Positions 24,782-33,711 of a stretch of 64,000 nucleotides of DNA are shown one piece after another. Under the pieces are notes generated by a model, which saw only the letters and a list, made by a program, of their open reading frames with translations, was not told where the DNA came from and did not search any database. A program made the position numbers and the translations under genes. Source of the stretch: JAPKYZ01 sp033763835. GTDB taxonomy: Bacteria > Acidobacteriota > Terriglobia > Bryobacterales > Bryobacteraceae. The first letter of the stretch is position 1; each line of letters starts with the position of its first letter. The stretch is taken from positions 1 through 64,000 of the forward strand of contig JANRJS010000008.1 in NCBI GenBank assembly GCA_033763835.1, written 5' to 3'.

Positions 24782-25663
24782 ATGACGCCGCTTGCGGTTG
24801 TCTTGGCACTCATGTCGGTGGACGCGGCCTTCGAAACGCAAGTTTCACACGGTTACTCTTCCGTGAACGGGGTCAAGATTCATTACGCCGCCATCGGGCC
24901 GGAGTCGGGACCTCTTGCGGTGATGATTCACGGGTTCCCCGACTTCTGGTACACGTGGCGCGACCAAATGCAAGCGCTGGCGAAGGCCGGATACCGGGCG
25001 GTGGCCATGGACTTGCGCGGCTACAATCTCTCGGACAAACCGAAGGGTGTGGAAAACTACGACATGCGGTTGCTCGTGGCCGATGTGGTGGGAGTGATCG
25101 GGGCCAATGGGCGCGAGAAGGCGATCGTCGTCGCGCACGATTGGGGCGGAGCGATCGCGTGGCAACTGGCGTTCCACTCGCCGCAGTCCGTCGAGAAGCT
25201 GATTATCGTGAATCTTCCGCACCCGCGCGGTCTGTCGCGCGAGTTGGCCAACAATCCGGCGCAGGCCAAGGCCAGCGAGTACGCCCGTAATTTCCAAAAG
25301 GACGATTCGCACACGAAGTTGACCGCGGCGGGATTGGCGCAATGGGTAACCGACCCCGAAGCGAAGAAGAAATACGTGGAGGCGTTCGAGCGTTCCGATT
25401 TCGACGCGATGATGAACTACTATCGCCGGAACTATCCCCGGGAACCGTATCGCGAATCGGCGGGCGAGGTGAAGAAGCCGCAGTGCCCGGTGCTGCAAAT
25501 TCACGGATTGAAGGATTGGGCGCTGCTCCCCGGCGCGCTGGCGGGAACCTGGGAATGGGTGGACGATTACACATTGGTCACCATTCCCGAAGCCGGACAT
25601 TTCGCGCAGCAAGACGCGTCCGAAAAAGTGTCGCGCGCGATGCTGATGTGGTTGAAGAGGTGA
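24782..25663 (+). CDS. Exported alpha/beta hydrolase, epoxide-hydrolase-like
   Basis: The 293-residue protein starts at ATG 24782 (MTPLAVVLALMSVDA), a probable signal peptide; the frame is open upstream. HGFPDFWYTW (50-59) is the oxyanion-hole segment of epoxide hydrolases and haloalkane dehalogenases. The nucleophile is Asp120 in VAHDWGGAIA, and the His is in EAGHFAQQD. Its stop overlaps the ribosome-binding site of the next gene. The substrate is unknown. Confidence 0.85.
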   Translation: MTPLAVVLALMSVDAAFETQVSHGYSSVNGVKIHYAAIGPESGPLAVMIHGFPDFWYTWRDQMQALAKAGYRAVAMDLRGYNLSDKPKGVENYDMRLLVADVVGVIGANGREKAIVVAHDWGGAIAWQLAFHSPQSVEKLIIVNLPHPRGLSRELANNPAQAKASEYARNFQKDDSHTKLTAAGLAQWVTDPEAKKKYVEAFERSDFDAMMNYYRRNYPREPYRESAGEVKKPQCPVLQIHGLKDWALLPGALAGTWEWVDDYTLVTIPEAGHFAQQDASEKVSRAMLMWLKR

Positions 25664-25665
25664 TT

Positions 25666-26319
25666 ATGAAACGGACGATCGCACTGTTGGCCGTGGCGAG
25701 TTCCGCCTTCGCCGACAAGAAACCGTTGACGCTGGGCCGCGCCGCCAACGACACCGTGCTGGTGGAGGCCGTCATTCACGTCGCCAAGGAAGACATCGCG
25801 AAAGCGGTAGGCGCTCCCCTCGACGAGGGAATTCTCGTGGTCGAAGTTACGGTGACGCCACGGAACGAGCAAAAAGTGACCGTCGAGCGCGACGATTTCG
25901 TGCTGCTCTCCACATCGAACGGTCAACGCTCGACCCCGTTCGAGCCGACGCAGATCGCGGGATCGAGCACGATGGTGGTCTCGTCGAAGCAGGGCGGCGC
26001 CGTTATGTCCGAAAACCGGCAAAGGCCCTGGGGCGGGCTCGGCGGCATGGGCGGGCCGATGGGATTACCGGGTAGCGGCGGCACGGTGGGCAGCGCCACG
26101 GCGGGCGTCTCGGAAGCGACAGTGAAGGCCGTGGAGAACGACGGCAAGGAGAACCCGTTGCTCGCGATTCTCAAGCAAAAAATTCTTCCCGAGAAAGACA
26201 TTACGGAACCGCTGTCCGGCCAGCTCTACTTTTTAATCGAGGGCAAGCAGAAGCTGAAGGATCTGGAACTTTACTACCGCTCGCCCGGTGGACGCTTGAC
26301 GGTGAAGTTCGCGCGGTGA
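25666..26319 (+). CDS. Hypothetical secreted protein (217 aa)
   Basis: I do not recognise the family. A signal peptide (MKRTIALLAVASSAFA) precedes a beta-rich domain and a Gly/Met/Pro-rich linker (about residues 122-148). A C-terminal YFLIEGKQKLKDLELYYRSP segment follows. It starts 2 nt after the hydrolase stop and overlaps the D-threonine-aldolase-like gene by 4 nt (GTGA, 26316-26319). Confidence 0.75.
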   Translation: MKRTIALLAVASSAFADKKPLTLGRAANDTVLVEAVIHVAKEDIAKAVGAPLDEGILVVEVTVTPRNEQKVTVERDDFVLLSTSNGQRSTPFEPTQIAGSSTMVVSSKQGGAVMSENRQRPWGGLGGMGGPMGLPGSGGTVGSATAGVSEATVKAVENDGKENPLLAILKQKILPEKDITEPLSGQLYFLIEGKQKLKDLELYYRSPGGRLTVKFAR

Positions 26320-27380
26320 CGATCGACGATCTCGACACTCCGGCGCTCCTCGTCGATCTCGACGTGATGGAGCGCAATCTCTCGACGATGGCCGACTATG
26401 CTCGCGCGCACGGTCTGCGCCTGCGGCCACACACGAAGACGCACAAATCGATCGCGCTCGCGAAGCGGCAACTGGCGCTAGGCGCCGTGGGCTTGACGGT
26501 CGCCAAACCGGGCGAGGCGGAAGTGCTCGTCGAAGCCGGGCCGTCGGAACTGCTGGTCGCCTATCCAACCGTCGGCGAGCGGAAACTCAGGCGTCTGATG
26601 GAAGTCGCGCGGCGGACGCGATTGGTCATGTCCCTCGACTCTCTCGAAGTCGCCGAAGGACTGTCGCGGGCGGCGTCGCAGGCTGACGTGCGCGTGGGCG
26701 TGTTAATCGAAACGGACGTTGGGCTGCATCGCGTCGGTGTCCCCCCGGCGGATGTGGATGCGCTCGCCGCGGCGGTGGAGCGGTTGCCCGGTCTCGAATG
26801 GGACGGCATCGCTTTCTACCCCGGCCACATCAAGAGCCTCGACCGGGAAGGCTTCGACCAGATCGCCCGGCTGGGACATACCGTCGGCGAACTGGCGCAT
26901 CGCCTCAAGCCGCGAATCGTCAGCGGCGGTTCGACTCCTACTTGGGCGCAATCGCACGAAATTCCCGGGATGAACGAAATTCGACCGGGCACTTACATTT
27001 TCAACGACCGGAATTCCGTCGCGATCGGCAGTTGCGAGCGCGAGGATTGCGCGGCTTCGATCCTGGTGACCGTGGTCTCGACAGCGATTGCAGGTCAGGC
27101 GATTATCGACGGGGGATCGAAAACATTTTCGTCCGACCGACTAGTTTCGGGCGGGGGAGGACATGGCGAGATCGCGGAATGGCCGGGGGCAGTGTTCACC
27201 AAGATGAACGAGGAGCACGGCTTCGTGAAGGTACCTGAGAACCCGAAGGTTGGCGACCGGGTGCATGTCGTACCCAACCATATCTGCGTAGCGGTGAACT
27301 TGCAGGAGAGAATTTACGGAGTGCGCGGGCGTACCGTCGAAGAGATTTGGACGGTGGACGCCCGCGCGAAGCTCCAGTAG
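26316..27380 (+). CDS. D-threonine aldolase/D-serine dehydratase-family PLP enzyme
   Basis: The 354-residue protein is a fold-type III (alanine-racemase-like) PLP enzyme. RPHTKTHK (37-44) carries the PLP lysine, GGSTPTW (204-210) binds phosphate, and His322 and Cys324 in VPNHICVAVN are the metal ligands that define the D-TA/DSD family. It would cleave D-3-hydroxyamino acids or dehydrate D-serine; the choice is not clear from sequence. It ends a three-gene operon. Confidence 0.88.
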   Translation: MTIDDLDTPALLVDLDVMERNLSTMADYARAHGLRLRPHTKTHKSIALAKRQLALGAVGLTVAKPGEAEVLVEAGPSELLVAYPTVGERKLRRLMEVARRTRLVMSLDSLEVAEGLSRAASQADVRVGVLIETDVGLHRVGVPPADVDALAAAVERLPGLEWDGIAFYPGHIKSLDREGFDQIARLGHTVGELAHRLKPRIVSGGSTPTWAQSHEIPGMNEIRPGTYIFNDRNSVAIGSCEREDCAASILVTVVSTAIAGQAIIDGGSKTFSSDRLVSGGGGHGEIAEWPGAVFTKMNEEHGFVKVPENPKVGDRVHVVPNHICVAVNLQERIYGVRGRTVEEIWTVDARAKLQ

Positions 27381-27405
27381 AAACGAATCGCGCCGTGGCG
27401 CGAAG

Positions 27406-27708
27406 TTACATCTTCACCGATTCGACTTCGACCGTGTCGCCGTCGAGCTTGCCGGTGATGGTGACCTTGTGGCCGAGATGGTCCATGACCTTGTCGGCGT
27501 TCTTGATCTTGAGAACCTTATCGCCGACCACGAACACCGGGGCCATGCCGCCCTTCACGCAACCCTGCACGCATTTCATCGACTTTTCGGACGCATCGGC
27601 GTGAGCCTTGCCGCATTTCGCGTCGGAAATCGTTCCCTGCCAAGTCTCCGCGAAAGCACCCATCGCGAACAGGGCCGCCGTCGCCATTACATTCAAAGCG
27701 ATTTTCAT
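27406..27708 (-). CDS. Small secreted protein with three cysteines
   Basis: The 100-residue protein has a signal peptide (residues 1-20) and an OB-like pattern: ETWQGTISDAKCG, KCVQGC, and a C-terminal HKVTITGKLDGDTVEVESV strand region. Cys32, Cys46 and Cys50 could bind a metal or form a disulfide. I recall similar short proteins in Acidobacteria but no known function. Confidence 0.7.
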   Translation of the reverse strand: MKIALNVMATAALFAMGAFAETWQGTISDAKCGKAHADASEKSMKCVQGCVKGGMAPVFVVGDKVLKIKNADKVMDHLGHKVTITGKLDGDTVEVESVKM

Positions 27709-27817
27709 CGAGAATCTCCTTTTATCGGGACGTCAGCCCCGGGGTGGGACTGTCCGTTCATCCTTGAATCTACATCAATGAATACGTTCGCGCAAGCAGC
27801 TTGGATGCAGAAAGTCT

Positions 27818-28354
27818 TTACCGCAGCAGAACGTAAAAGCCGCGCCCCAGCGTAGCTCCGATGGCCGCTCCGGCCACAACATCGCTCAAGAAGTGCATGC
27901 CGAGAACAATGCGCGAGATCCCAATCGAAAGCGCGAAGAAGGATAGTACCGGCATAAGACCGGGGTAGAAGCCGCCGACGGCGACACAAATCGAGAAAGC
28001 CGTGATTGTGTGTCCGGAGGGGAACGAGAACCGGTCCGGCGGTAGCAGCGTCGCCCAGCAGTGCGCTTGAATATGGCACGGGCGTCGGCGTCCCGCAAAC
28101 CGCTTTAACCAAAGGAACAGAACAACGCCCACACCCGCCGCAGCCGAGGCGGCTCCGATGGCGCGGAAGCGGTCGTGATCGCCCCAAATCGCCAGTGCGA
28201 GCGCCATGGCGTACCATAACCAGCCGTCGCCGCTCCGGGTGGCCGCGATCATCCACATGCGGACCCACATCGGAGCGCTCCAGGCGTTTACCCGGCGCAT
28301 CAGGCGATGGTCGCGAGATTCGATGAATTGCCGCACTTGTGGCAGAACGGTCAT
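27818..28354 (-). CDS. PAP2-family membrane phosphatase
   Basis: The 178-residue protein removes phosphate from lipid phosphates such as phosphatidate or undecaprenyl pyrophosphate. All three PAP2 motifs are present: KRFAGRRRP (84-92), PSGHT (112-116) and SRIVLGMHFLSD (147-158, with His154 and Asp158). About five membrane helices are visible. ATG 28354 overlaps the PHP gene stop by 4 nt, so the two are coupled. Confidence 0.9.
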   Translation of the reverse strand: MTVLPQVRQFIESRDHRLMRRVNAWSAPMWVRMWMIAATRSGDGWLWYAMALALAIWGDHDRFRAIGAASAAAGVGVVLFLWLKRFAGRRRPCHIQAHCWATLLPPDRFSFPSGHTITAFSICVAVGGFYPGLMPVLSFFALSIGISRIVLGMHFLSDVVAGAAIGATLGRGFYVLLR

Positions 28355-29208
28355 CCCGCCACCTCCGGCACGGCTCGCAAGCCTGACTGGGGCACGAGCC
28401 GCGACCGCCAGTAGTGGGCGAACGCTAGCTCCTTCCCATAGTTTAGGAGCAAAACCACCGGCAGCAAAGCTAAAAGCGGCGTGATGGCCCAAGCGACTGG
28501 CCGGTCTTTCAGCAGAGACCGAACAATCGAAAGCACTTCGGCGGTCAAAAGAAAATAGCTGCCGGAGCCGCCGTGGACGATACCGTGACCGTCGGCGAGA
28601 CCCCGCAGATACTCTTCCTTGGTCTTCGCCCCACGCACTTCCGTGAACGCGCGGCCAACGGACCGGAGCGCATGCGAATCGCTACCGCCGAGCGCCGGTT
28701 TCTTCCAGCGGCCCGCCAGCGTCTCCGCCGCCCGATTGGCGACTCCGAGCATCGCGGCGTTGCGGGTCTCCATGGCCGGAAAGCGGTCCAGGAACAAGTC
28801 GAAATCGGCGGTTCGCCGCGGACCGGTGAGCGACGAGAAAACGTGATTGATCGAGAACAGAAGGCGCTGTTCCGCGAAGTAGGCGAGCAGCGCCTCGCAG
28901 TCGTCGCGCCGCCGCTGGATCTCGATATGCTGCCGCTCCGACAAATCGTAGACGCCAACATGCGCCCGGGCGCCCGAGGCGAGCGTTACACTAACCTCTT
29001 CGGAGACAAAAAAGTCGGCATGGCGCCCCAGTTCGTCGACCGCGCCGATCGAATCGTGATCGGTGATCGTCACCAGATCCATTCCCAACCGCTTCAACGT
29101 CTCGTAAGCTTCCCGCGGTTCGGTATAACTTTCCTTGCAAATCCGGTTCAGCAACGGCACGGTGCACATGCCGGAAAACCGCGAGTGTACGTGCAAGTCG
29201 CACCTCAT
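28351..29208 (-). CDS. PHP-domain phosphoesterase with C-terminal membrane segment
   Basis: The 285-residue protein has the metal-binding PHP motifs: HVHSRFS (His6, His8), TDHDSIG (49-55), Glu70, INHVF near 137 and GGSDSHAL near 194. A hydrophobic stretch (ITPLLALLPVVLLLN) near residue 250 probably anchors it in the membrane, which is unusual for PHP enzymes. It precedes and overlaps the PAP2 gene, and a glycosyltransferase gene is divergent, so a lipid or glycolipid phosphate is a reasonable substrate guess. Confidence 0.85.
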   Translation of the reverse strand: MRCDLHVHSRFSGMCTVPLLNRICKESYTEPREAYETLKRLGMDLVTITDHDSIGAVDELGRHADFFVSEEVSVTLASGARAHVGVYDLSERQHIEIQRRRDDCEALLAYFAEQRLLFSINHVFSSLTGPRRTADFDLFLDRFPAMETRNAAMLGVANRAAETLAGRWKKPALGGSDSHALRSVGRAFTEVRGAKTKEEYLRGLADGHGIVHGGSGSYFLLTAEVLSIVRSLLKDRPVAWAITPLLALLPVVLLLNYGKELAFAHYWRSRLVPQSGLRAVPEVAG

Positions 29209-29252
29209 GCTTCATTCTTCGGCGCGGACCGTGTCAATGGCGTGACAGCGGC

Positions 29253-29279
29253 AAAAAACATTCGTGAAGAAAATGTTTT
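29253..29279. promoter_or_regulatory. 9-bp inverted repeat in the PHP/glycosyltransferase promoter region
   Basis: AAAAACATT (29253-29261) and AATGTTTTT (29271-29279) are perfect inverted arms with a 9-nt spacer, in an AT-rich patch between divergent start codons (29208 and 29310). The site is suited to a dimeric regulator acting on both transcripts. A hairpin role in RNA is possible but less likely at this position. Confidence 0.45.
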
Positions 29280-29309
29280 TGAAAGGATTCGCTCCCATCC
29301 GGCGGTACG

Positions 29310-30476
29310 ATGGGCGTTCGACCCATCCGAATGAAGAGGCTTGACTTCGTCTACTTCGACGCCGGCGGCGGACACCGCGCCGCGGCTAACGCATTGAAAC
29401 TCGCGATCGAGCGCTCCGGACGCGATTGGCGTCTGCGCTTGGTTAACTTGCAGGAAACGCTCGATCATCTGGACCTGATCCGGCAGATTACCGGCATCCG
29501 TATGCAGGATGTCTACAATCACCTGTTACGCAAGGGCTGGACGCTGGGTTCGGAATTACTGATCCCGCCAATGCACGGGCTGATCCGGTTGAATCATCAC
29601 CGCATGGTGAAGATGCTCACGCAGTTCTGGCAAAGCGACGCGCCCGACCTGCTGGTAAGCGTCGTGCCGAATTTCAATCGGGTTTTGTTCGAGGCTTACC
29701 GCAACGCGTCGCCCGAAGGTCCCATGGTTACGGTGCTCACCGATCTGGCCGACTACCCGCCGCACTTCTGGATCGAGGATCAGGACCAGTGGTTCATTTG
29801 TGGGACGCCAAAGGCGGTGGAACAGGCGCGCGCCGTGGGACATCCCGAGCATCGCATCATGGCCGCGTCCGGCATGGTGCTGCATCCGCGTTTCTACGAC
29901 TCTCTCGATGTGGACCGCGCCGGGGAGCGCCGTAAACTCGGGCTTGATCCAGATCGGCTAACGGGTCTGGTGCTGTTTGGCGGATTCGGCAGCATGCGGA
30001 TGCTCGACATCGCGCGGTGCCTTTCCAGCGAAGGTACAGATGCGCAGATGATCTTCATCTGCGGCAAGAACGAGCGGCTGAAGCGCCAGCTGGAGGAGGA
30101 AAAGTTCGGCTTTCCGCTGTTCGTCGAAGGGTTTACTTCGGAAGTTCCTTATTACATGGAACTGTCGGATTTCTTCGTTGGCAAGCCGGGTCCGGGCTCG
30201 ATCAGCGAAGCGATTCAAAAGCACCTGCCCGTCATCGTGGAGCGTAACGCCTGGACGCTGCCGCAGGAGCGTTACAACACGGAGTGGGTGGAGGAGAACG
30301 AGGTGGGCATGGTCCTCAAGAAGTTCGAGGAGATTCCAGGCGCGATTCGCGAACTGCCCGTCGAACGCTATCGCGCCAACGCGGCGGCTATGCAAAACCG
30401 GGCGGTGTTTGAAATCCCGGAGATGTTGGAGACAATTCTGGCATGCGAACCGGTGTCGCCTGGCTCCTCGCGCTAG
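29310..30476 (+). CDS. GT28/MGDG-synthase-like glycosyltransferase
   Basis: The 388-residue protein has FDAGGGHRAAANAL near residue 15, the acceptor-side glycine-rich loop of MurG and diacylglycerol glycosyltransferases. It also has VLFGGFGSMRM near 222 and a donor-site KPGPGSISEAIQKHLPVIVERN near 290-312. It likely glycosylates a lipid at the inner membrane. ATG 29310 or 29331 may be the start. The 3' end overlaps the next gene by 34 nt. Confidence 0.85.
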   Translation: MGVRPIRMKRLDFVYFDAGGGHRAAANALKLAIERSGRDWRLRLVNLQETLDHLDLIRQITGIRMQDVYNHLLRKGWTLGSELLIPPMHGLIRLNHHRMVKMLTQFWQSDAPDLLVSVVPNFNRVLFEAYRNASPEGPMVTVLTDLADYPPHFWIEDQDQWFICGTPKAVEQARAVGHPEHRIMAASGMVLHPRFYDSLDVDRAGERRKLGLDPDRLTGLVLFGGFGSMRMLDIARCLSSEGTDAQMIFICGKNERLKRQLEEEKFGFPLFVEGFTSEVPYYMELSDFFVGKPGPGSISEAIQKHLPVIVERNAWTLPQERYNTEWVEENEVGMVLKKFEEIPGAIRELPVERYRANAAAMQNRAVFEIPEMLETILACEPVSPGSSR

Positions 30477-32263
30477 GCGCGGCCTCCGCTCAGCCCGCCA
30501 ACCAGCCGTTTCTCAAATGGCTCGACGAGCGCGCGCAGACGCTGTTAAAGGAGCGAGATCGGACCATCGCCGCGATCAAGACGCCGGAGGAGACCGAAGC
30601 CCGGCGGAGATTCGTTCGCGCCAAAGTAACCGAACTGATTGGCGGTTTGCCGGAGTATCGCGGGCCGCTGAACGCGCGCGTCACTTGGACCAAGGATCGC
30701 GGCAAGTTCGTGGTCGAAGGCTTGCTCTACGAGAGCCTGCCGAACTACTGGGTCAGCGCGAATCTTTACCGCCCGAAGATCGCCGGTAAGCATCCGGCGG
30801 TTCTGTTTCCTATTGGCCATTGGGAAATCGGCAAACCCGCCGCTCAGTTCATCGCGTCGAACCTCGCCTTGAAAGGATTCGTCGTGCTCGCCTTCGATCC
30901 GGTGGGACAAGGCGAGCGGCAACAATCGTTCGACGCGCGGTTAGGAAAGTCGATTCTCGGCGGACCGACGGAGCAGCACTTCATGCCCGGCGCGCTTGCG
31001 ACGCTGGTCGGCGAGAACATCGCGCGCTATTTCATCTGGGACGGCATACGCGGAATCGACTATCTGCAATCGCGCCCCGAAGTGGACGGCTCTCGCATTG
31101 GATGTACGGGCTGCTCCGGCGGCGGCACCCAGACCACGTACATTTCCGCGCTGGACGAGCGGGTGAAAGTGGCGGCTCCCGCCTGTTACATGCAAAGCTT
31201 CAAGATCCTTTTTTCGGGATCGATCGGCGATAGCGAGCAGAGTTTTCCGGGGTTTATCTCGAGCGGGCTCGATCAAACGGATTACGTCGAAGCGTTTTCG
31301 CCGAAGCCCTGGCTGATCGCGTCCACAGAACAGGATTTCTTCACCCCGGCGGGCGCGAAGCCGCTGTACGAGGAAGCGCGCAACTGGTACGAGCGTCTCG
31401 GTGCGCAGGATCGGGTGAAGTGGATTATCGGACCGGGCGGGCACGGCACTCCGCTAGTCGTCCGCGAGGCGATTTACGACTGGATGATTCGCTGGCTGAA
31501 TGTGAGTGGAGCCGATCCGAAAGAGGAAAGTGTCGACTTACTCCCCGACCGCGATTTGCAAGTAACTGCGAGCGGAATGGTACCCGGCCGCGAGCTATAC
31601 GAAGTCATTCGCGAGAAGTTACCGAAAGTCGCGGCGGCGATTCCGCCTCTCCCGAACCTACCTTACGAAACCAAGCGAACGATTCTCGATGGCAAGGGCG
31701 ATACGGCGGTGGTGGCGGTCGAGACCGTGGACGCTCCGGGCGATCGCTCCCGGCAGATCGCCGAGCATGGCGTCACGGTGCTGTCGCTCAATCCGCGCGG
31801 GCTGCCGCTGGCGCGCTATCCGCAACTTTCGGGCGATTGGGCGACCAACGAGCGCGTTTGGCTGATCGGCTTGAATCTTCCGTTAATGCGCGCCGCCGAT
31901 ATCGCCGCCGCCGCTCGGGAGTTGCGCGCACGGCCGGGCATTCGCCGAGTCCTGGTCCACGCGGCAGGCGTCGCCGGTTGGTGGGCGATCTACGCCGCCG
32001 CGCACGAGCCGGCGATCGATAAGGTTTGGGTGGACCGCACCCCGCATTCCATCCGCGCGGCGTTCGACCAGCCCGCGCACTACGACCTGCACGACGTCGT
32101 GATTCCGGGAGTGGTGCCCGAGGCCCGGCCGTCGAGCAAGCTGCTTTGGTCCGATCCGACGGATTGGATGCGCAACACAATCAAGCTGAGCGGCGGCTAT
32201 GTGTATCGCAACGTGATCGTGGACGACGACAGCGAGCGGCTAATCCGCGAGTTTTTGCGATAG
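30443..32263 (+). CDS. Secreted alpha/beta hydrolase, acetyl-xylan-esterase-like
   Basis: The 606-residue protein has a signal peptide (residues 1-16) and a first alpha/beta-hydrolase domain. HPAVLFPIGHW is the oxyanion strand and TGCSGGGTQTTY near 227-238 carries the nucleophile Ser. A second, less clear alpha/beta domain occupies about residues 390-606. The presence of Cys just before the nucleophile (GCTGCSGGG) is odd. It is translated from inside the glycosyltransferase gene. The substrate is probably a polysaccharide ester, by family only. Confidence 0.8.
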   Translation: MRTGVAWLLALGAASAQPANQPFLKWLDERAQTLLKERDRTIAAIKTPEETEARRRFVRAKVTELIGGLPEYRGPLNARVTWTKDRGKFVVEGLLYESLPNYWVSANLYRPKIAGKHPAVLFPIGHWEIGKPAAQFIASNLALKGFVVLAFDPVGQGERQQSFDARLGKSILGGPTEQHFMPGALATLVGENIARYFIWDGIRGIDYLQSRPEVDGSRIGCTGCSGGGTQTTYISALDERVKVAAPACYMQSFKILFSGSIGDSEQSFPGFISSGLDQTDYVEAFSPKPWLIASTEQDFFTPAGAKPLYEEARNWYERLGAQDRVKWIIGPGGHGTPLVVREAIYDWMIRWLNVSGADPKEESVDLLPDRDLQVTASGMVPGRELYEVIREKLPKVAAAIPPLPNLPYETKRTILDGKGDTAVVAVETVDAPGDRSRQIAEHGVTVLSLNPRGLPLARYPQLSGDWATNERVWLIGLNLPLMRAADIAAAARELRARPGIRRVLVHAAGVAGWWAIYAAAHEPAIDKVWVDRTPHSIRAAFDQPAHYDLHDVVIPGVVPEARPSSKLLWSDPTDWMRNTIKLSGGYVYRNVIVDDDSERLIREFLR

Positions 32264-32289
32264 CCTTTCTGCGATAGCGTTAACTCACC

Positions 32290-33711
32290 ATGAACCGCCG
32301 CGACTTCCTCGCCCTCGCCGCTGCGCCGCTCGGAAAGGCCCAGCCTAAGCGCCTTCCCAATTTCGTCTTCATCCTCATGGACGACATGGGGTGGCGCGAT
32401 ACCGGTTACAACGGCTCCACGTTCTACGAGACGCCGAACATCGATGCGTTGTCGAAGTCCGGGATGACGTTCACCGACGGGTACTCGGCCTGCCCCGTTT
32501 GCTCTCCGACGCGCGCCGCGATCATGACCGGCAAGTACCCGGCGCGGACCGGCGTCACCGTGCATCTGCAAGGCGCCGCCCACCGGTTGCCGTACTCGAA
32601 GGTGATTGCGCCGCAAGCGAAGCTGGCGCTCGATCTTGAGGAGCGCACGATCGCCGAGGCGCTCCGCGAGCGCGGCTACCGCACCGCCTGCATCGGCAAA
32701 TGGCACCTGGGCAAGAAAGGGTTTCTCGCCTCCGATCAAGGCTTCGACGTGGCGATCGGCGGCGACGAGGCGGGATCCACCAACGATTTCTTCTTTCCCG
32801 GCTGGCGCAAGAAAATCCCTATCGACACCGGACGCGACGGCGAGTATCTTACCGACCGCCTTACGGACGAAGCGTGTAAATTCGTTCGCGAAAGCGCCGC
32901 CAAGCCGTTCTTCCTTTACCTGCCCCATTTCGCCGTTCACACGCCCATTCAAGGCAAGCCCGATCTGGTCGCTAAGTACGCGGCGAAGAAACCGGGCGCG
33001 ATCGCCGGCCAGAATTTCGATAAGTATGCCGCGATGATCGAGAGCGCCGATCAGAGCGTGGGCCGCGTGATGAAGACGCTCGACGAGTTGAAGCTCACAG
33101 ATAACACGGTGGTGTTCTTCACTTCCGACAACGGCGGCGAAATGGTCGCCGGGCGGCAAGGATTACCGATCACCTCGAACGCTCCCCTACGGTCGAGCAA
33201 AGCGTTTCTTTACGAGGGCGGGATTCGCGTGCCGCTCATCGTTCGCGCGCCGGGACTGACGAAAGCGGGATCGCGCAGCGCAACTCCGGTGTCGAGCGTC
33301 GATTACGCGCCCACCATTGCCGAAATGGCCGGCGCGAGTTTGCCGCCCATCGATGGAGTCTCGCTTACGCCCGTGCTGCGGGGCGGGTCGTTGAAGCCGC
33401 GGGCGCTTTTCTGGCACTTTCCGCACTACCCGCCACAGCGCTCGCGACCGGGAGCGGTCATCCGGCGCGGAGACGAAAAGCTCATCTTGCACTACGAAGA
33501 CATGCGAGCCGAACTTTTCGATCTTAAGAACGATATCGGCGAAACCACCGATCTGGCCAACTCGAAACCCGGCCGCGCGAAGGCGCTCCGCGGAGAGTTG
33601 GAACGGTGGCTCAAGGACGTGGGCGCGGCCATGCCACGCCCGAATCCGAATTACGACCCCGCGCGCGAGTGGGAGCAGGGCGAGTTTATGGGGCCGGTTC
33701 CCGCGAAATAG
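32290..33711 (+). CDS. Tat-exported sulfatase
   Basis: The 473-residue protein has a twin-arginine signal (NRRDFLALAAAP), the calcium site DDMG (31-34), and the sulfatase signature CSPTR (71-75), in which Cys71 would be converted to formylglycine. GKWHLG and TSDNGGE are also present. It hydrolyses sulfate esters, probably of polysaccharides in the periplasm. The formylglycine-generating enzyme is not in the window. Its stop directly abuts the stop of a convergent PEP-CTERM gene. Confidence 0.95.
   Translation: MNRRDFLALAAAPLGKAQPKRLPNFVFILMDDMGWRDTGYNGSTFYETPNIDALSKSGMTFTDGYSACPVCSPTRAAIMTGKYPARTGVTVHLQGAAHRLPYSKVIAPQAKLALDLEERTIAEALRERGYRTACIGKWHLGKKGFLASDQGFDVAIGGDEAGSTNDFFFPGWRKKIPIDTGRDGEYLTDRLTDEACKFVRESAAKPFFLYLPHFAVHTPIQGKPDLVAKYAAKKPGAIAGQNFDKYAAMIESADQSVGRVMKTLDELKLTDNTVVFFTSDNGGEMVAGRQGLPITSNAPLRSSKAFLYEGGIRVPLIVRAPGLTKAGSRSATPVSSVDYAPTIAEMAGASLPPIDGVSLTPVLRGGSLKPRALFWHFPHYPPQRSRPGAVIRRGDEKLILHYEDMRAELFDLKNDIGETTDLANSKPGRAKALRGELERWLKDVGAAMPRPNPNYDPAREWEQGEFMGPVPAK

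Noticed and set aside
27388..27403. TCGCGC/GCGCGA hairpin between convergent genes
   Set aside because: Short stem, 4-nt loop and no T run in either direction; likely chance in GC-rich DNA.
32256..32278. Direct repeat TGCGATAGC twice around the stop of the secreted hydrolase
   Set aside because: Nine bases only and no further copies seen; probably a small local duplication without function.
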